Source: Streptomyces flaveolus | GTDB taxonomy: Bacteria; Actinomycetota; Actinomycetes; Streptomycetales; Streptomycetaceae | Assembly: GCF_014648815.1 (NCBI RefSeq) | Contig: NZ_BMRV01000012.1 | Location: forward strand, 186,001-250,000 | Reading direction: 5' to 3' | Length of the DNA stretch: 64,000 bases | In this document: positions 50,510-58,925 of the stretch, piece after piece | Layout of the letters: each line of letters opens with the position of its first letter | Numbering within the stretch: position 1 is the stretch's first letter | The notes under the pieces: generated by a model | What the model was told of the DNA's origin: nothing | What the model saw: only the letters and a program-made list of their open reading frames with translations | The model's database searches: none | Made by a program: the position numbers and the translations under genes

Positions 50510-50885
50510 CAGCCTTTTCTCCGTTCTGGGCGGGCCGCTTCACGCGGCCGGTCGTCTTCGAGTACCGACTGCCGTGGTGGGCCGTGACCGCGTACCCAGC
50601 CACCGGGACTCAAGGCATGCGAGATCGCGGCGGAACGCGGGATCCGCGTGCGCACGGACGACGACCGCTCCACCGCCTTCGATACGCTCGGTCGCCGTCA
50701 CCCCGCCCGGACGGTGCGCGGCGCGAACTCCGGCGGACTCCACCGGGGCGGCGCACGGCACGGACCCGGCCGGCGGGTCCGGGCACGACGCGCGACGCCT
50801 TGTGCATGGGGACTCCTTCTCGCCGGTGGCCGTACCAGCGTCACCGGCCCCAGGTCGGCGCGCCACCGGAGACGGGCGCACGAGG
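50510..50885. other. Gene-free region upstream of catalase
   Basis: About 375 bases with no supported gene. A 113-codon minus-strand frame (50540-50881) crosses it but has no ribosome-binding site, no recognisable domain and an Arg/Pro composition typical of shadows. The catalase promoter should lie near 50520-50600. No dyad resembling an OxyR or CatR site was found by eye. Confidence 0.45.
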
Positions 50886-50922
50886 GAGGCCCCCGGCCGG
50901 CGCGATGCCGGTCGGGGGCCTC
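50886..50922 (-). terminator. Terminator of the sugar-uptake operon
   Basis: A 16-bp stem with one mismatch (50886-50901 with 50907-50922) and a five-base loop lies 14 bases beyond the DUF2264 stop codon on the minus strand. Confidence 0.75.
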
Positions 50923-50935
50923 GATGTCGTCCGGT

Positions 50936-52825
50936 TCACCCGTGGGCGACCCGCACCGGCTCGAACGAGACCCGCGTGCGCTCACCGCCGTCCGCCCAGA
51001 CCACCTCGGCACCGGTGCCGTCGGCCATGACCTCCGTGACGGCGTCCGCCAGTGGCCCGGGGCCCGGTTCACCGGTGAGGGCGGCCAGACAGACGTGCAG
51101 CGAGGTGCCGCCCGCGTCGCCGGACAGCCGGGGCAGCTCCGCCCACGGGGCGTACGCGGTGCCCTGCGGGGCGCGGACGGTCTCCGGCTCGGGACTCCAG
51201 CCGTGCAGCCCGTGCAGCGCCGAGACCAGCGGCTCGTCGGGTCCGGTGGCCCACCCGGTGTGGGTGAGGCGGGCCCCGGCCGGGGCGCCGGTCACCCGGT
51301 GCACCCGCAGCTCGTACGGCCCCCGCGCCACGGTCACGCTCTCCACCCGCAGCCCCGGCACCATCGGCGGCCCGCCCGCGAAGACGGGCCGGTGCCAGGA
51401 CGCCGCCCAACCCCAGCCGTCGCCGTGCCCCGCGCCGAGGGGATGGATCCGGCGGCGCACACTGCGCCGGCCGTTCACCTCCACCGACAGGTGGTTGTCC
51501 GCGACGTTGCCGAGGGCCGTCGGGCCGGTGCGGGTCGAGTACGCCTGCCGGCCGTAGTGCGGGTCGTCCTCGGCGGCCGACTCGCCCTCGTGCGGCCGGA
51601 CATGGTCGCTGCCGTGGTTGTGCAGCCGTACGATCCCGTCGCCGCGGGTCGACTGCACCAGCAGCCCGGGCGCGGGCAGGGCCAGCACCCGGTCGGCCTC
51701 CTCGACCGGCGCGGGCTCCTCGACGGCCGTCCACAGCGGGTGACCGGCGGGCGCGAGCAGCGACACGAACGCCTTGGACGCCCAATAGGGGGACGCCGGA
51801 CCGGAGTACGTCTGGAGCGTCGCCTCGTGCGGCCCGTGCCAGCCCAGGCTGAGCAGCCCGTCGTCGGTGAGCGCCCCGCGCTCCAGGAAGTACCGCAGAC
51901 TGCCGCTGGCCAGCCGCCGCGAGGCGCCCGGCGTCAGCGGCGTGTGCCCGGTCAGCGTGCCGAGGCCCACCGCCGAGGAGGCGGCGAAGCGGTACGACAG
52001 CGACCGGCCGAAGTGCAGCGGCGCCCCGTCCGCGCCGAACATCGACGCGAACCCGTCGAGGTGCGCGCGCAACCGGTCGCCGTAGTGCGCGGCGAGGCCG
52101 CTGTCGCCGCCCAGGTGGGCGTCGAGCACCGGGTACAGGTGCAGCGCCCAGCCGTTGTAGTGGTCGAAGGCGCGTCCGTCGCCGTCGGCGTACCAGCCCT
52201 CGCCCCGGTACCAGCCCTCCATCAGCTCCAGCGCCCGCCGCCGGGCCGCGGCCGTCTCGGCGTCGCCACGGCCGACCGACTCCAGGAACCCGGCGACCGT
52301 ATACGGGAAGAGGTACCAGTTGTTCGGCGCGGGAACGTGACGCAGCGCCCCGCGCAGCCACTCCTCCACCCGGTCCTGCACCCCGGCGTCGAGGTTCTTC
52401 CACAGCCACGGCGCGGTCAGCCTCAGGCCGAGCGCGACCGACGCCGACTCGACCATCGGCTGGCCCTGCACCTCGTGGTCGAGGATCAGCGGCCAGGACT
52501 CGGTGTCGTCGCGGCCGGGCGTGCGGGTGCCCGAGGCCAGGCCGCGTGCGTAACGGTCCAGCCAGCCGTGCGGATCGTCGCCGCCGGCGCCCGCGACCCG
52601 GAAGGCCGCCGCGAGGAACGTCCGTGCGAACCCCTCCAGCCCGTCGGAGCGCACGCCCGAGCGCGAGGGGCGTCCCGGCAGGTCGAGCAGGGCACAGCCC
52701 GGCGTGCTCCAGCGCCACGCCGCCCACAGCAGACCGTCCGCGACGGCCTCCCAGTGGGCACGGGTGTACCCCGTGAAGGGGCTCAGCGCACGGTCCTCGG
52801 TGGGCAGTTCGAACGGGATGCTCAT
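50936..52825 (-). CDS. DUF2264 protein (probable glycan-active enzyme)
   Basis: A 629-residue protein ending the sugar-transport operon. Residues about 10-370 are helical with conserved aromatic patches (N-N-W-Y-L-F-P-Y-T-V-A-G-F-L-E-S-V-G, then Y-A-D-G-D-G-R-A-F-D-H-Y-N-G-W-A-L-H-L-Y, then F-G-R-S-L-S-Y-R-F-A-A), resembling an (alpha/alpha)6-barrel. The C-terminal about 250 residues are beta-rich. No signal peptide is seen, so it acts inside the cell, presumably on an imported oligosaccharide. Family members are uncharacterised; a glycoside hydrolase or lyase role is inferred. ATG 52825 overlaps the preceding stop. Confidence 0.85.
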   Translation of the reverse strand: MSIPFELPTEDRALSPFTGYTRAHWEAVADGLLWAAWRWSTPGCALLDLPGRPSRSGVRSDGLEGFARTFLAAAFRVAGAGGDDPHGWLDRYARGLASGTRTPGRDDTESWPLILDHEVQGQPMVESASVALGLRLTAPWLWKNLDAGVQDRVEEWLRGALRHVPAPNNWYLFPYTVAGFLESVGRGDAETAAARRRALELMEGWYRGEGWYADGDGRAFDHYNGWALHLYPVLDAHLGGDSGLAAHYGDRLRAHLDGFASMFGADGAPLHFGRSLSYRFAASSAVGLGTLTGHTPLTPGASRRLASGSLRYFLERGALTDDGLLSLGWHGPHEATLQTYSGPASPYWASKAFVSLLAPAGHPLWTAVEEPAPVEEADRVLALPAPGLLVQSTRGDGIVRLHNHGSDHVRPHEGESAAEDDPHYGRQAYSTRTGPTALGNVADNHLSVEVNGRRSVRRRIHPLGAGHGDGWGWAASWHRPVFAGGPPMVPGLRVESVTVARGPYELRVHRVTGAPAGARLTHTGWATGPDEPLVSALHGLHGWSPEPETVRAPQGTAYAPWAELPRLSGDAGGTSLHVCLAALTGEPGPGPLADAVTEVMADGTGAEVVWADGGERTRVSFEPVRVAHG

Positions 52826-53862
52826 GCCAGGAACGCCAGCCTTTCGCGTCGTACGGGATGGAGGAAGCCGGCACCGGACGCCCAGCGGGCGGTCTCGGCG
52901 AGGGCGAGGTCGGCCAGGCGGCGCCACTCGTTGCCCTCGGAACCGGCGAGGTGCGGGGTGATCAGCGCGTTGTCGCAGTCCCACAGCGGATGCTCCGGCG
53001 GCAGCACCTCGGGGTCGGTGACGTCCAGCACGGCCCGGATCCGGCCCGCGAGGACGGCGTCGGTGAGCGCCTCCTGGTCGAGGACCGCGCCGCGCGAGGT
53101 GTTGATCAGCACGCCCCCGGCCGGCATCGCGTCGATGAGCGCACGGCCGACCAGGCCACGCGTCTCGGGCAGCAGCGGCGTGTGCACGCTGACGGTGTCG
53201 CAGCGCGCGAACAGTTCCGGCAGCCCGACGCGTTCGACGCCGAGCGCGGCGGCGTCCGCGTCGCTGACGTACGGGTCGTGCAGCAGGACCTCGACGTCGT
53301 GCGGGCGCAGCAGCTCGATGACCCGGCGGCCGATCAGCGACGCCGACAGGATGCCGACCGTGCGGCGGTAGTTGCCGACGCCGCGCGGGGTGCGCAGCCA
53401 GTTGCCGCGGGTGCGGGACAGCCGGAAGTCGCGGGCTCGTTCCAGCACCCGCTTGCCGGTCAGCAGGATCATGCCGAGGGTGTACTCGGCCACCGGTACG
53501 GCGTTGGCCGCGGCGGCCGAGGAGACCTCGATCCCGCGTTCCCAGCACGCGTCGGTGACATGGCCGCGGACGCTGCCCGCCGTGTGCACCACGGCCCGCA
53601 GCCGCGGCGCCGTCCGCAGCACCGACGCGTCCAGCGGCGGACAGCCCCAGCCGGTGATCAGCAGGTCGGCGCCGGCCAGGAGCGACCTGGCGCGCGGGGT
53701 CGACAGGTCGTCCAGCGCGGGCAGCGGGGCGAGGTCGCAGACCCGGCGGAAGGCGCCGAGCGACTCGGGATCGAGGACGGCCTCGGCGGCGTCCCGGGAC
53801 ATGGCCACGACGGCCCGGGGGCGGGATCCGCGGCCGGGGGTGTCGGGGGCGTGCACGGTCAC
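52822..53862 (-). CDS. D-2-hydroxyacid dehydrogenase-like protein
   Basis: A 346-residue member of the D-isomer 2-hydroxyacid dehydrogenase family. The GTG at 53860-53862 overlaps the permease stop, with GGAG upstream. Catalytic residues are Arg257 (N-T-S-R-G), Glu285 (T-D-P-E) and His304 (T-P-H-L-A-G). The dinucleotide loop is degenerate: G-I-L-S-A-S-L-I-G at 170-178, so G-x-G-x-x-G has become S-x-S-x-x-G. Coenzyme preference may therefore be altered. In this operon it probably oxidises or reduces a sugar-acid derivative released by the DUF2264 enzyme. Confidence 0.87.
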   Translation of the reverse strand: MTVHAPDTPGRGSRPRAVVAMSRDAAEAVLDPESLGAFRRVCDLAPLPALDDLSTPRARSLLAGADLLITGWGCPPLDASVLRTAPRLRAVVHTAGSVRGHVTDACWERGIEVSSAAAANAVPVAEYTLGMILLTGKRVLERARDFRLSRTRGNWLRTPRGVGNYRRTVGILSASLIGRRVIELLRPHDVEVLLHDPYVSDADAAALGVERVGLPELFARCDTVSVHTPLLPETRGLVGRALIDAMPAGGVLINTSRGAVLDQEALTDAVLAGRIRAVLDVTDPEVLPPEHPLWDCDNALITPHLAGSEGNEWRRLADLALAETARWASGAGFLHPVRRERLAFLA

Positions 53863-54722
53863 TTGACGGCTCCGGCGGTCAGCCCGCTCCGCCAGAAGCG
53901 CTGGAGCAGGACGAAGGCGAGGATGAGCGGCAGTACGGCCAGCAGCGACCCCATGATGACCACCGGGTAGTACTCCGGCGAGACGGACGCCGAACTGTTC
54001 CACTGGTACAGGCCGAGGCTGACGGGATACAGGTCCTGGTCGGACAGCATCACCATGGGCAGGAAGAAGTTGTTCCAGATCGCGGTGAGCTGGAAGAGGA
54101 AGACGGTGATCAGCCCGGGGCCGAGCATCCGCAGCGCCACGCGCACATACGTGGTCAGCTCGCCCGCCCCGTCCACCCGCGCCGCCTCCAGCACCTCGTC
54201 GGGTACGTAGCCCCGGCTGAACATGCGGCCGAGGTAGACGCCGAACGGGTTGAACAGCACCGGGATGAACACCGCCCAGAAGGTGTTGACCAGTCCGGCC
54301 GCGGACGCCATCAGGTACAGCGGCAGCGCGAGGACGGTCTGCGGCACCATGACCGCCGCCAGCACCAGGCCGAACAGCTTCTCCTTGTGCCGGAAGCGGT
54401 ACTTGTCGAAGGCGTAGCCGCAGGCGACGCTCAGCAGCGAGCCCACCGCGGCGCCGAGGACCGCGTACAGCAGGCTGTTGAGGTACCAGCGGCCGTACAG
54501 CCCGCCGTCCATGGCGAACAGGTCCTGGAAGTTGCGCACGAAGGAGAAGTCGCTCAGGGACAGCAGGTCGCTGCTGAACAGCGCGTCCCGGCTCTTGGAG
54601 GCGGCGAGCACCAGCCACAGCACGGGCAGCAGCGTGTAGAGGACGGAGACCGCGACGACCACGTTGACCGTCGTACGGCCCAGCAGTCCCGGGCGGAGCA
54701 GGGAGCTGTCGGTGGCGCTCAT
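53859..54722 (-). CDS. Sugar ABC transporter permease (MalG/CUT1 type)
   Basis: A 287-residue permease with six membrane segments. The EAA loop is V-L-E-A-A-R-V-D-G-A-G-E-L-T-T-Y-V-R-V-A-L-R-M, the coupling helix to the ATPase. The opening V-V-V-A-V-S-V-L-Y-T-L-L-P-V-L-W-L and the extracellular loop are MalG-like. ATG 54722 overlaps the stop of the first permease (ATGA). No ATPase gene is in the operon. Streptomycetes commonly share one multi-task ATPase (MsiK type) among such importers. Confidence 0.92.
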   Translation of the reverse strand: MSATDSSLLRPGLLGRTTVNVVVAVSVLYTLLPVLWLVLAASKSRDALFSSDLLSLSDFSFVRNFQDLFAMDGGLYGRWYLNSLLYAVLGAAVGSLLSVACGYAFDKYRFRHKEKLFGLVLAAVMVPQTVLALPLYLMASAAGLVNTFWAVFIPVLFNPFGVYLGRMFSRGYVPDEVLEAARVDGAGELTTYVRVALRMLGPGLITVFLFQLTAIWNNFFLPMVMLSDQDLYPVSLGLYQWNSSASVSPEYYPVVIMGSLLAVLPLILAFVLLQRFWRSGLTAGAVK

Positions 54723-55708
54723 CGGGCCTCCTCGGCGGAGTCGGCGCGGCTGGTGAAGCGGGTGACGCCGTAGGACAGGGCGATGGTGCAGACGAGCAGG
54801 ACGACCGAGGCGGCCGCCGCCAGGCTGTAGTTGGTGCGGGTGAACGCCGCGTCGTAGATGTACATGCTCGGCGAGAACCGGGAGTTGATCATGGGGGAGG
54901 ACTGGCTGAGCAGCATGGGCTCGGTGAAGAGCTGGAGCGCCCAGATCAGGGTGAAGATGGCGACCATGACGATCGAGGCGCGCACCAGCGGAGTCTTCAC
55001 CTGGAGCGCGGTGCGTACCGGCCCGGCGCCGTCGACCACCGACGCCTCGATCACCTCGCGGGGCACGGCCTGCAGGGCGGCGTAGAAGACCACCATGTTG
55101 TAGCCGAGGTTGCTCCACAGGGCGATGTTGACGATGGACGGGATCACCGTGTGGATGCCGAGGAAGTCGATCGTGACGTCGGCGCGGGCGAACAGGTCGA
55201 TCACCGGGCTGATGCCCGGCGTGTACAGGTACAGCCAGATCAGGGCCGCGATGATGCCCGGTACGGCGTGCGGCAGGAACAGGCCCAGCTGGGCGAAGGC
55301 GCGCAGCCGCACCACGCCCGAGTCGAGCAGCAGGGCGAGGGCGAGCGCGCCGGCGACCATGAGGGGGATGTAGATCAGGCAGTACAGCGCGACCGTGCCG
55401 AGCCCGCCGAGGAAGGTGGGGTCGGTGAGGACGGCCGCGTAGCTGCGCAGGCCGACGAAGACGGTGCGTTCGGGGCCGAAGCCGAGGCCGGGCTGGTCGT
55501 CGCTGAAGAAGCTGAGGTAGACGGCCGTGCCGACGGGGATCAGGAAGACGGTGACCAGCAGGGCGAAGAAGGGCGTCATCAGGACGCCGCACGCGGTCAG
55601 TCGGCGGCGTCCGGCCGCCCTGCGGGCGCGCAGGCCCGCGGCGGCGGACTCCGGGCCGGTGGTGCGCGCGGTGCCGGCCGGCACCCGGGGCTGAGTGGTC
55701 GTGGTCAT
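54719..55708 (-). CDS. Sugar ABC transporter permease (MalF/UgpA type)
   Basis: A 329-residue permease; the first about 38 residues are a basic soluble tail, then six membrane helices. The EAA loop is V-I-E-A-S-V-V-D-G-A-G-P-V-R-T-A-L-Q-V-K-T-P-L. It pairs with the following permease. It lies 26 bases after the binding-protein gene in the same operon. Confidence 0.92.
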   Translation of the reverse strand: MTTTTQPRVPAGTARTTGPESAAAGLRARRAAGRRRLTACGVLMTPFFALLVTVFLIPVGTAVYLSFFSDDQPGLGFGPERTVFVGLRSYAAVLTDPTFLGGLGTVALYCLIYIPLMVAGALALALLLDSGVVRLRAFAQLGLFLPHAVPGIIAALIWLYLYTPGISPVIDLFARADVTIDFLGIHTVIPSIVNIALWSNLGYNMVVFYAALQAVPREVIEASVVDGAGPVRTALQVKTPLVRASIVMVAIFTLIWALQLFTEPMLLSQSSPMINSRFSPSMYIYDAAFTRTNYSLAAAASVVLLVCTIALSYGVTRFTSRADSAEEAR

Positions 55709-55734
55709 GGGGGTGTCACCTGCCTTTCGTCGGC

Positions 55735-57066
55735 TCAGGTGCTGCGCTGGGTGGTGGACAGGCCGAGGGCCTTGAGGTCGGGCATGGTGCCTTCCTGCGC
55801 CGTGCGCAGGGACTGGACCAGGGAGCCCTGGCCGGCGCCGACCCGGGCGAAGGAGTCCTGCATGACCTTCTGGGTGGCGCTCATCCGCGGGCCCCACAGC
55901 CAGCCCTCGCCGATCTTCGGGGCCTCCTGCTCGAAGAGGCCGTAGATGTCCTGTCCGCCGTAGTAGGACCGGTCGAAGGCCTCGCGCCCCACCGACACCA
56001 GACCGGGGGCGGCCGGGTACTGGCTGCTGGTGCCGCTGGACAGACGGGCGCGCAGGGCGTCGGGGTGGGAGACCTGCCACTCGATGAACTCCATGGCGGC
56101 CTCGGGGTGGCGGCTGTCCTTGGTGACGGCGAAGGTGGAGCCGCCGTGCATGCCGACGGAAGGGCCGGCGGTGTCCCACTGCGGCAGCGGGGCGATCCGC
56201 CACTGCCCCTTCTGTCCGGGCCGCGCGTTCATCTGGGCGCCCGCGTCCCAGGCGCCGCTGAGCCGGGTGAGGACCAGTCCGTTGCCGAGCTGCGCGTCGG
56301 ACTGCCTGCTCTCCACGGCGTTCATGAAGACGTCGTCCCGGTCGATGAGCCGCTGCCAGTAGTCCGCGACCCGCCGGGAGGGCGCGTCGGCGAGGGAGAC
56401 GTTCCAGGCACCGCGCGAGGTGTCGAACCACTGGGCACCCGCCTGCCAGGCGTACGCCGCGAACTGGGTCATCCCGTCGGTGGGGAACAGCACCAGCCGC
56501 CGCCCGGGTGCCGTGCGGCGCACGGTGGCGGCCTGCTCGGCGAACTCGTCCCAGGTGCGCGCCGGCCGGAGGCCGTAGTGGTCGAACAGATCGGCGCGGT
56601 AGTGCATCACCATGGGCTCGACGTCCAGCGGCACGCTGAACACCCGGCCCTCGAAGGTGGTCTGGCCGAGCGCCTGCGGCAGCAGCTTGCGGCGCAGGCC
56701 GTCGCCGACCAGGTCGGTGATGTCGCGGGCGACGCCGTCGATGGCGTATCCCGGCACCTGCGGATACTCGATGGTGGCGACGTCGGGCGCGTTGCCGGCC
56801 CGGGCGGCGTTGCTGAGCTTGGCGTATCCGCCCTGCCCGCCGGAGGGGATCTGCTGGAACTCCACCTGGATGTTCCGGTGCGTGCGGTTGAAGGCGTCGA
56901 CCACCTCCTGGCTGCCGCGCAGGGCGGACCAGAAGGTGATGCGGGTGGTGGTGCCCGTGCGGGCCGACGAGGCGCCGTTCCCTCCGTGGCAGGCGCTTGT
57001 GGCTCCTGTCAGGGGTACGGCGGCCATCGCGGCGAGCACGGAGCGACGGCTGGGTCGTCCGGGCAT
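55735..57066 (-). CDS. Sugar-binding lipoprotein, extracellular solute-binding family 1
   Basis: A 443-residue binding protein. ATG 57066 has GGGAG upstream; an earlier in-frame start 30 codons away lacks one. The signal has a twin-arginine pattern (S-R-R-S-V-L-A-A-M) and ends G-A-T-S-A-C, so it is probably a Tat-exported lipoprotein with Cys at 26. The mature part starts I-T-F-W-S-A-L-R-G-S-Q-E-V-V-D-A-F-N and includes P-S-G-G-Q-G-G-Y-A-K-L, typical of CUT1 binders. It leads the operon, and its promoter region holds the repressor box. Confidence 0.92.
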   Translation of the reverse strand: MPGRPSRRSVLAAMAAVPLTGATSACHGGNGASSARTGTTTRITFWSALRGSQEVVDAFNRTHRNIQVEFQQIPSGGQGGYAKLSNAARAGNAPDVATIEYPQVPGYAIDGVARDITDLVGDGLRRKLLPQALGQTTFEGRVFSVPLDVEPMVMHYRADLFDHYGLRPARTWDEFAEQAATVRRTAPGRRLVLFPTDGMTQFAAYAWQAGAQWFDTSRGAWNVSLADAPSRRVADYWQRLIDRDDVFMNAVESRQSDAQLGNGLVLTRLSGAWDAGAQMNARPGQKGQWRIAPLPQWDTAGPSVGMHGGSTFAVTKDSRHPEAAMEFIEWQVSHPDALRARLSSGTSSQYPAAPGLVSVGREAFDRSYYGGQDIYGLFEQEAPKIGEGWLWGPRMSATQKVMQDSFARVGAGQGSLVQSLRTAQEGTMPDLKALGLSTTQRST

Positions 57067-57126
57067 GGCGGCTCCCACGGCTCCTGCGTGCCCGCGGCTG
57101 CGGGCACGGCTGTTGGGGACACGGGA

Positions 57127-57156
57127 ATCCTGGACCGGCCCGACACAAACGGTCAA
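57127..57156 (-). promoter_or_regulatory. Probable promoter of the sugar-uptake operon
   Basis: On the minus strand TTGACC (57156-57151) is followed after 18 bases by CAGGAT (57132-57127), a reasonable housekeeping promoter about 60 bases upstream of the binding-protein ATG. The repressor box at 57179-57192 lies immediately upstream of the -35. Confidence 0.5.
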
Positions 57157-57178
57157 TAGATCGATCAGAGGAAAATAA

Positions 57179-57192
57179 AGCGTTCAAACGCT
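57179..57192. promoter_or_regulatory. Inverted-repeat operator of the DeoR/LacI hybrid
   Basis: AGCGTT-CA-AACGCT is a perfect 6-bp dyad between the regulator stop and the operon promoter. Its centre, CGTTTGAACG on the minus strand, recurs with one mismatch as CGTTTGAGCG in front of the regulator gene itself (58320-58329). Confidence 0.65.
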
Positions 57193-58295
57193 CATCCTGT
57201 CGGCCGTCCACCGTCGGCCACCCGCCGGGTCGACCCCCGCACCATCAGCCGCGGCAACAGCTCGACGCGCCGCGCGGGCCGCCCCCCGGCCTCCCGCAGC
57301 CGCGCGAGCAGCAGCTCGGCGGCCACCCGGCCGACCTCCGCGCGGGGCGGGGACACGGCCGTCAGCGGCGGCGTGGCGAGCCCGGCCACCACGTCGTCGT
57401 ACGCCACGACCGAGCAGTCCTCGGGCACCCGTACCGCCTCGTCCGCCAGCCGTTGCACGATCATCAACGCGTCCACGTCGCCGTGCAGCACGACCGCCGT
57501 CGCCCCCGTCGAGCGCAGCAGCACCGGCAGCTCGGCCGTCTCCTGGGCGGAGTACGGACCCTCGGGCCCCGACTCCGGTGCGCTCAGCGCCCACGCCCAG
57601 TGCTCCACCAGCGGATGGGCCCCGGCGATCTCGGCGAACGCGGCCCGCAGGGTGCGCGCCGTCGGACTGTCGTCCCGGGTCGCGAACACGATGCGCCGGT
57701 GACCGAGTCCCACCAGGTGCTCCACGGCCAGGTGCGCCCCGTACCAGTGGTCCGAGCACACCGAGTCCAGCACGTGCGGTGCGCTGCCGCGTCGCGGCCG
57801 GCGTTCCATCAGCACCGTCGGCACGTCCAGCCCCGCCAGCCACCCGTAGTCGGCCTCCTCGGCGGCCAGGCTGCTCCACCGGGGCGCGAGCAGCAGCCCC
57901 CGGGCGCCGTCCTCCAGGGCCCGCTCGACCAGCGGGCGTTCGGCGCCGGCCGCCTGGGGCGCGATGTGCAGCGCGAGGCGCACACCCGCCTCCTCCAGCA
58001 CCGTGCGGGCGCCGTGCAGCGTCTCGTTCAGGTACGAGTGCCGCTCCGGCACCACCACGGCCACCCGGTCGCCGTCGGCGAGGTCGCGGGTCAACACCTC
58101 GGCGGCGGGCAGCGTGGAGCGGACGACACCGTGTCCGCGCCGCAGCCTGCCCTCCCGCGTCAGCTCCTCCACGTCCCGGCGGACCGTCACCACCGAGACC
58201 TGCAACTCGTCGGCGAGGTCGCGCACCCGCGCGGTACCGCGCGCCTGGACCGCCGCCAGGATCCGCTGCCGCCTGACATCGACCGGCTCCCGCAT
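57192..58295 (-). CDS. DeoR-HTH / LacI-sensor hybrid repressor
   Basis: A 367-residue regulator; the ATG follows GGGGAG. Residues 1-60 are a DeoR-type winged helix (R-R-Q-R-I-L-A-A-V-Q, then L-Q-V-S-V-V-T-V-R-R-D-V-E-E-L). From about 75 comes a LacI/GalR-type periplasmic-binding-like sensor (V-A-V-V-V-P-E-R-H-S-Y-L-N-E, then C-S-D-H-W-Y-G-A-H-L-A-V-E-H-L, then V-A-Y-D-D-V-V-A-G-L-A-T-P-P-L-T). This fusion occurs in actinobacterial sugar operons. It probably represses itself and the downstream uptake operon until an imported sugar binds. Confidence 0.9.
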   Translation of the reverse strand: MREPVDVRRQRILAAVQARGTARVRDLADELQVSVVTVRRDVEELTREGRLRRGHGVVRSTLPAAEVLTRDLADGDRVAVVVPERHSYLNETLHGARTVLEEAGVRLALHIAPQAAGAERPLVERALEDGARGLLLAPRWSSLAAEEADYGWLAGLDVPTVLMERRPRRGSAPHVLDSVCSDHWYGAHLAVEHLVGLGHRRIVFATRDDSPTARTLRAAFAEIAGAHPLVEHWAWALSAPESGPEGPYSAQETAELPVLLRSTGATAVVLHGDVDALMIVQRLADEAVRVPEDCSVVAYDDVVAGLATPPLTAVSPPRAEVGRVAAELLLARLREAGGRPARRVELLPRLMVRGSTRRVADGGRPTG

Positions 58296-58319
58296 CAGGA
58301 CTCCCCACCCGCAGATGTT

Positions 58320-58329
58320 CGTTTGAGCG
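58320..58329. promoter_or_regulatory. Second copy of the repressor box
   Basis: CGTTTGAGCG differs by one base from the core of the operator at 57179-57192 and lies 25-34 bases upstream of the regulator ATG, in a small AT-richer patch. It supports autoregulation. Confidence 0.5.
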
Positions 58330-58386
58330 ATTCGGCGTCATCATAACGATCGCTCGTGCCGGGTGTGTGCGCCTCGGAGTACCGGA

Positions 58387-58680
58387 CTACGGCTCGGGGT
58401 CCGCGAGCAGCGGACCCAGCGGGCCCAGGTCGAGGTTGAGGTCGCCGCGGCTCAGGCCGTGCTGCGCGCACAGGTCGTCCATGCGCCGGTCGAGCAGCAT
58501 CAGCGCCGTGCCCAGCCGGTCCTCCTGCTCGGCGCTGAGCGTGCCCTCGTCGAAACGGCGCACGGCCTGGCGTTCCATGAGCTGTCGCAGCAGCTCGACG
58601 ACGGTGAGCACCAGCGCGGCCAGGTCGTTCGTGACGCGCTCGGGGTCCAGGTCGAGGGCGTGTGCACGGGGCGCGGTCAC
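58387..58680 (-). CDS. gvpK: Gas vesicle protein GvpK
   Basis: A 97-residue protein, last gene of the gvp cluster. The start is the GTG overlapping the gvpS stop (58678-58680); a GTG at 58701 is possible. The pattern L-D-L-D-P-E-R-V-T-N-D-L-A-A-L-V-L-T-V-V-E-L-L-R-Q-L-M-E-R-Q-A-V-R-R-F, then G-T-L-S-A-E-Q-E-D-R-L-G-T-A-L-M, is diagnostic. GvpK is needed for gas-vesicle formation in several organisms, probably during assembly. Confidence 0.92.
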   Translation of the reverse strand: MTAPRAHALDLDPERVTNDLAALVLTVVELLRQLMERQAVRRFDEGTLSAEQEDRLGTALMLLDRRMDDLCAQHGLSRGDLNLDLGPLGPLLADPEP

Positions 58681-58925
58681 AGCGGCCCGCTGTCCGGCCA
58701 CGGCGCGGGCACACGTTCGTTCACCGACGACAGCAGGGCGTGCAGGGAGATCCGCACCAGGGGGACGTCGGCGATGGCCAGGACCAGGTCCCCGCTGACG
58801 ACGACGCCGGTCGCCAGCACGCGGTCCAGGAGGTCGACCAGGGGCACCCCGACCGGCGCGTAGGGCTCGGGCCCGCCCCAGGGCACGGGCGCCGGGCCCG
58901 GCGTACGGGTGTCCGCGGCGGTCAC
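58677..58925 (-). CDS. gvpS: Gas vesicle protein GvpS (GvpA-fold paralogue)
   Basis: An 82-residue protein; the GTG overlaps the gvpL stop. The GvpA-like helix-strand-strand-helix is plain (P-L-V-D-L-L-D-R-V-L-A-T-G-V-V-V-S-G-D-L-V-L-A-I-A-D-V-P-L-V-R-I-S-L-H-A-L-L). It is one of three GvpA-fold proteins here and by position corresponds to GvpS of Streptomyces clusters. It is probably a minor or nucleation component of the shell. Confidence 0.9.
   Translation of the reverse strand: MTAADTRTPGPAPVPWGGPEPYAPVGVPLVDLLDRVLATGVVVSGDLVLAIADVPLVRISLHALLSSVNERVPAPWPDSGPL

Noticed and set aside
48266..50587. 773-codon plus-strand frame opposite the catalase
   Set aside because: Shadow of the katE coding strand; no similarity to any family.
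50540..50881. 113-codon minus-strand frame upstream of catalase
   Set aside because: No ribosome-binding site, Arg/Pro-rich, no conserved pattern. Treated as part of a non-coding region.
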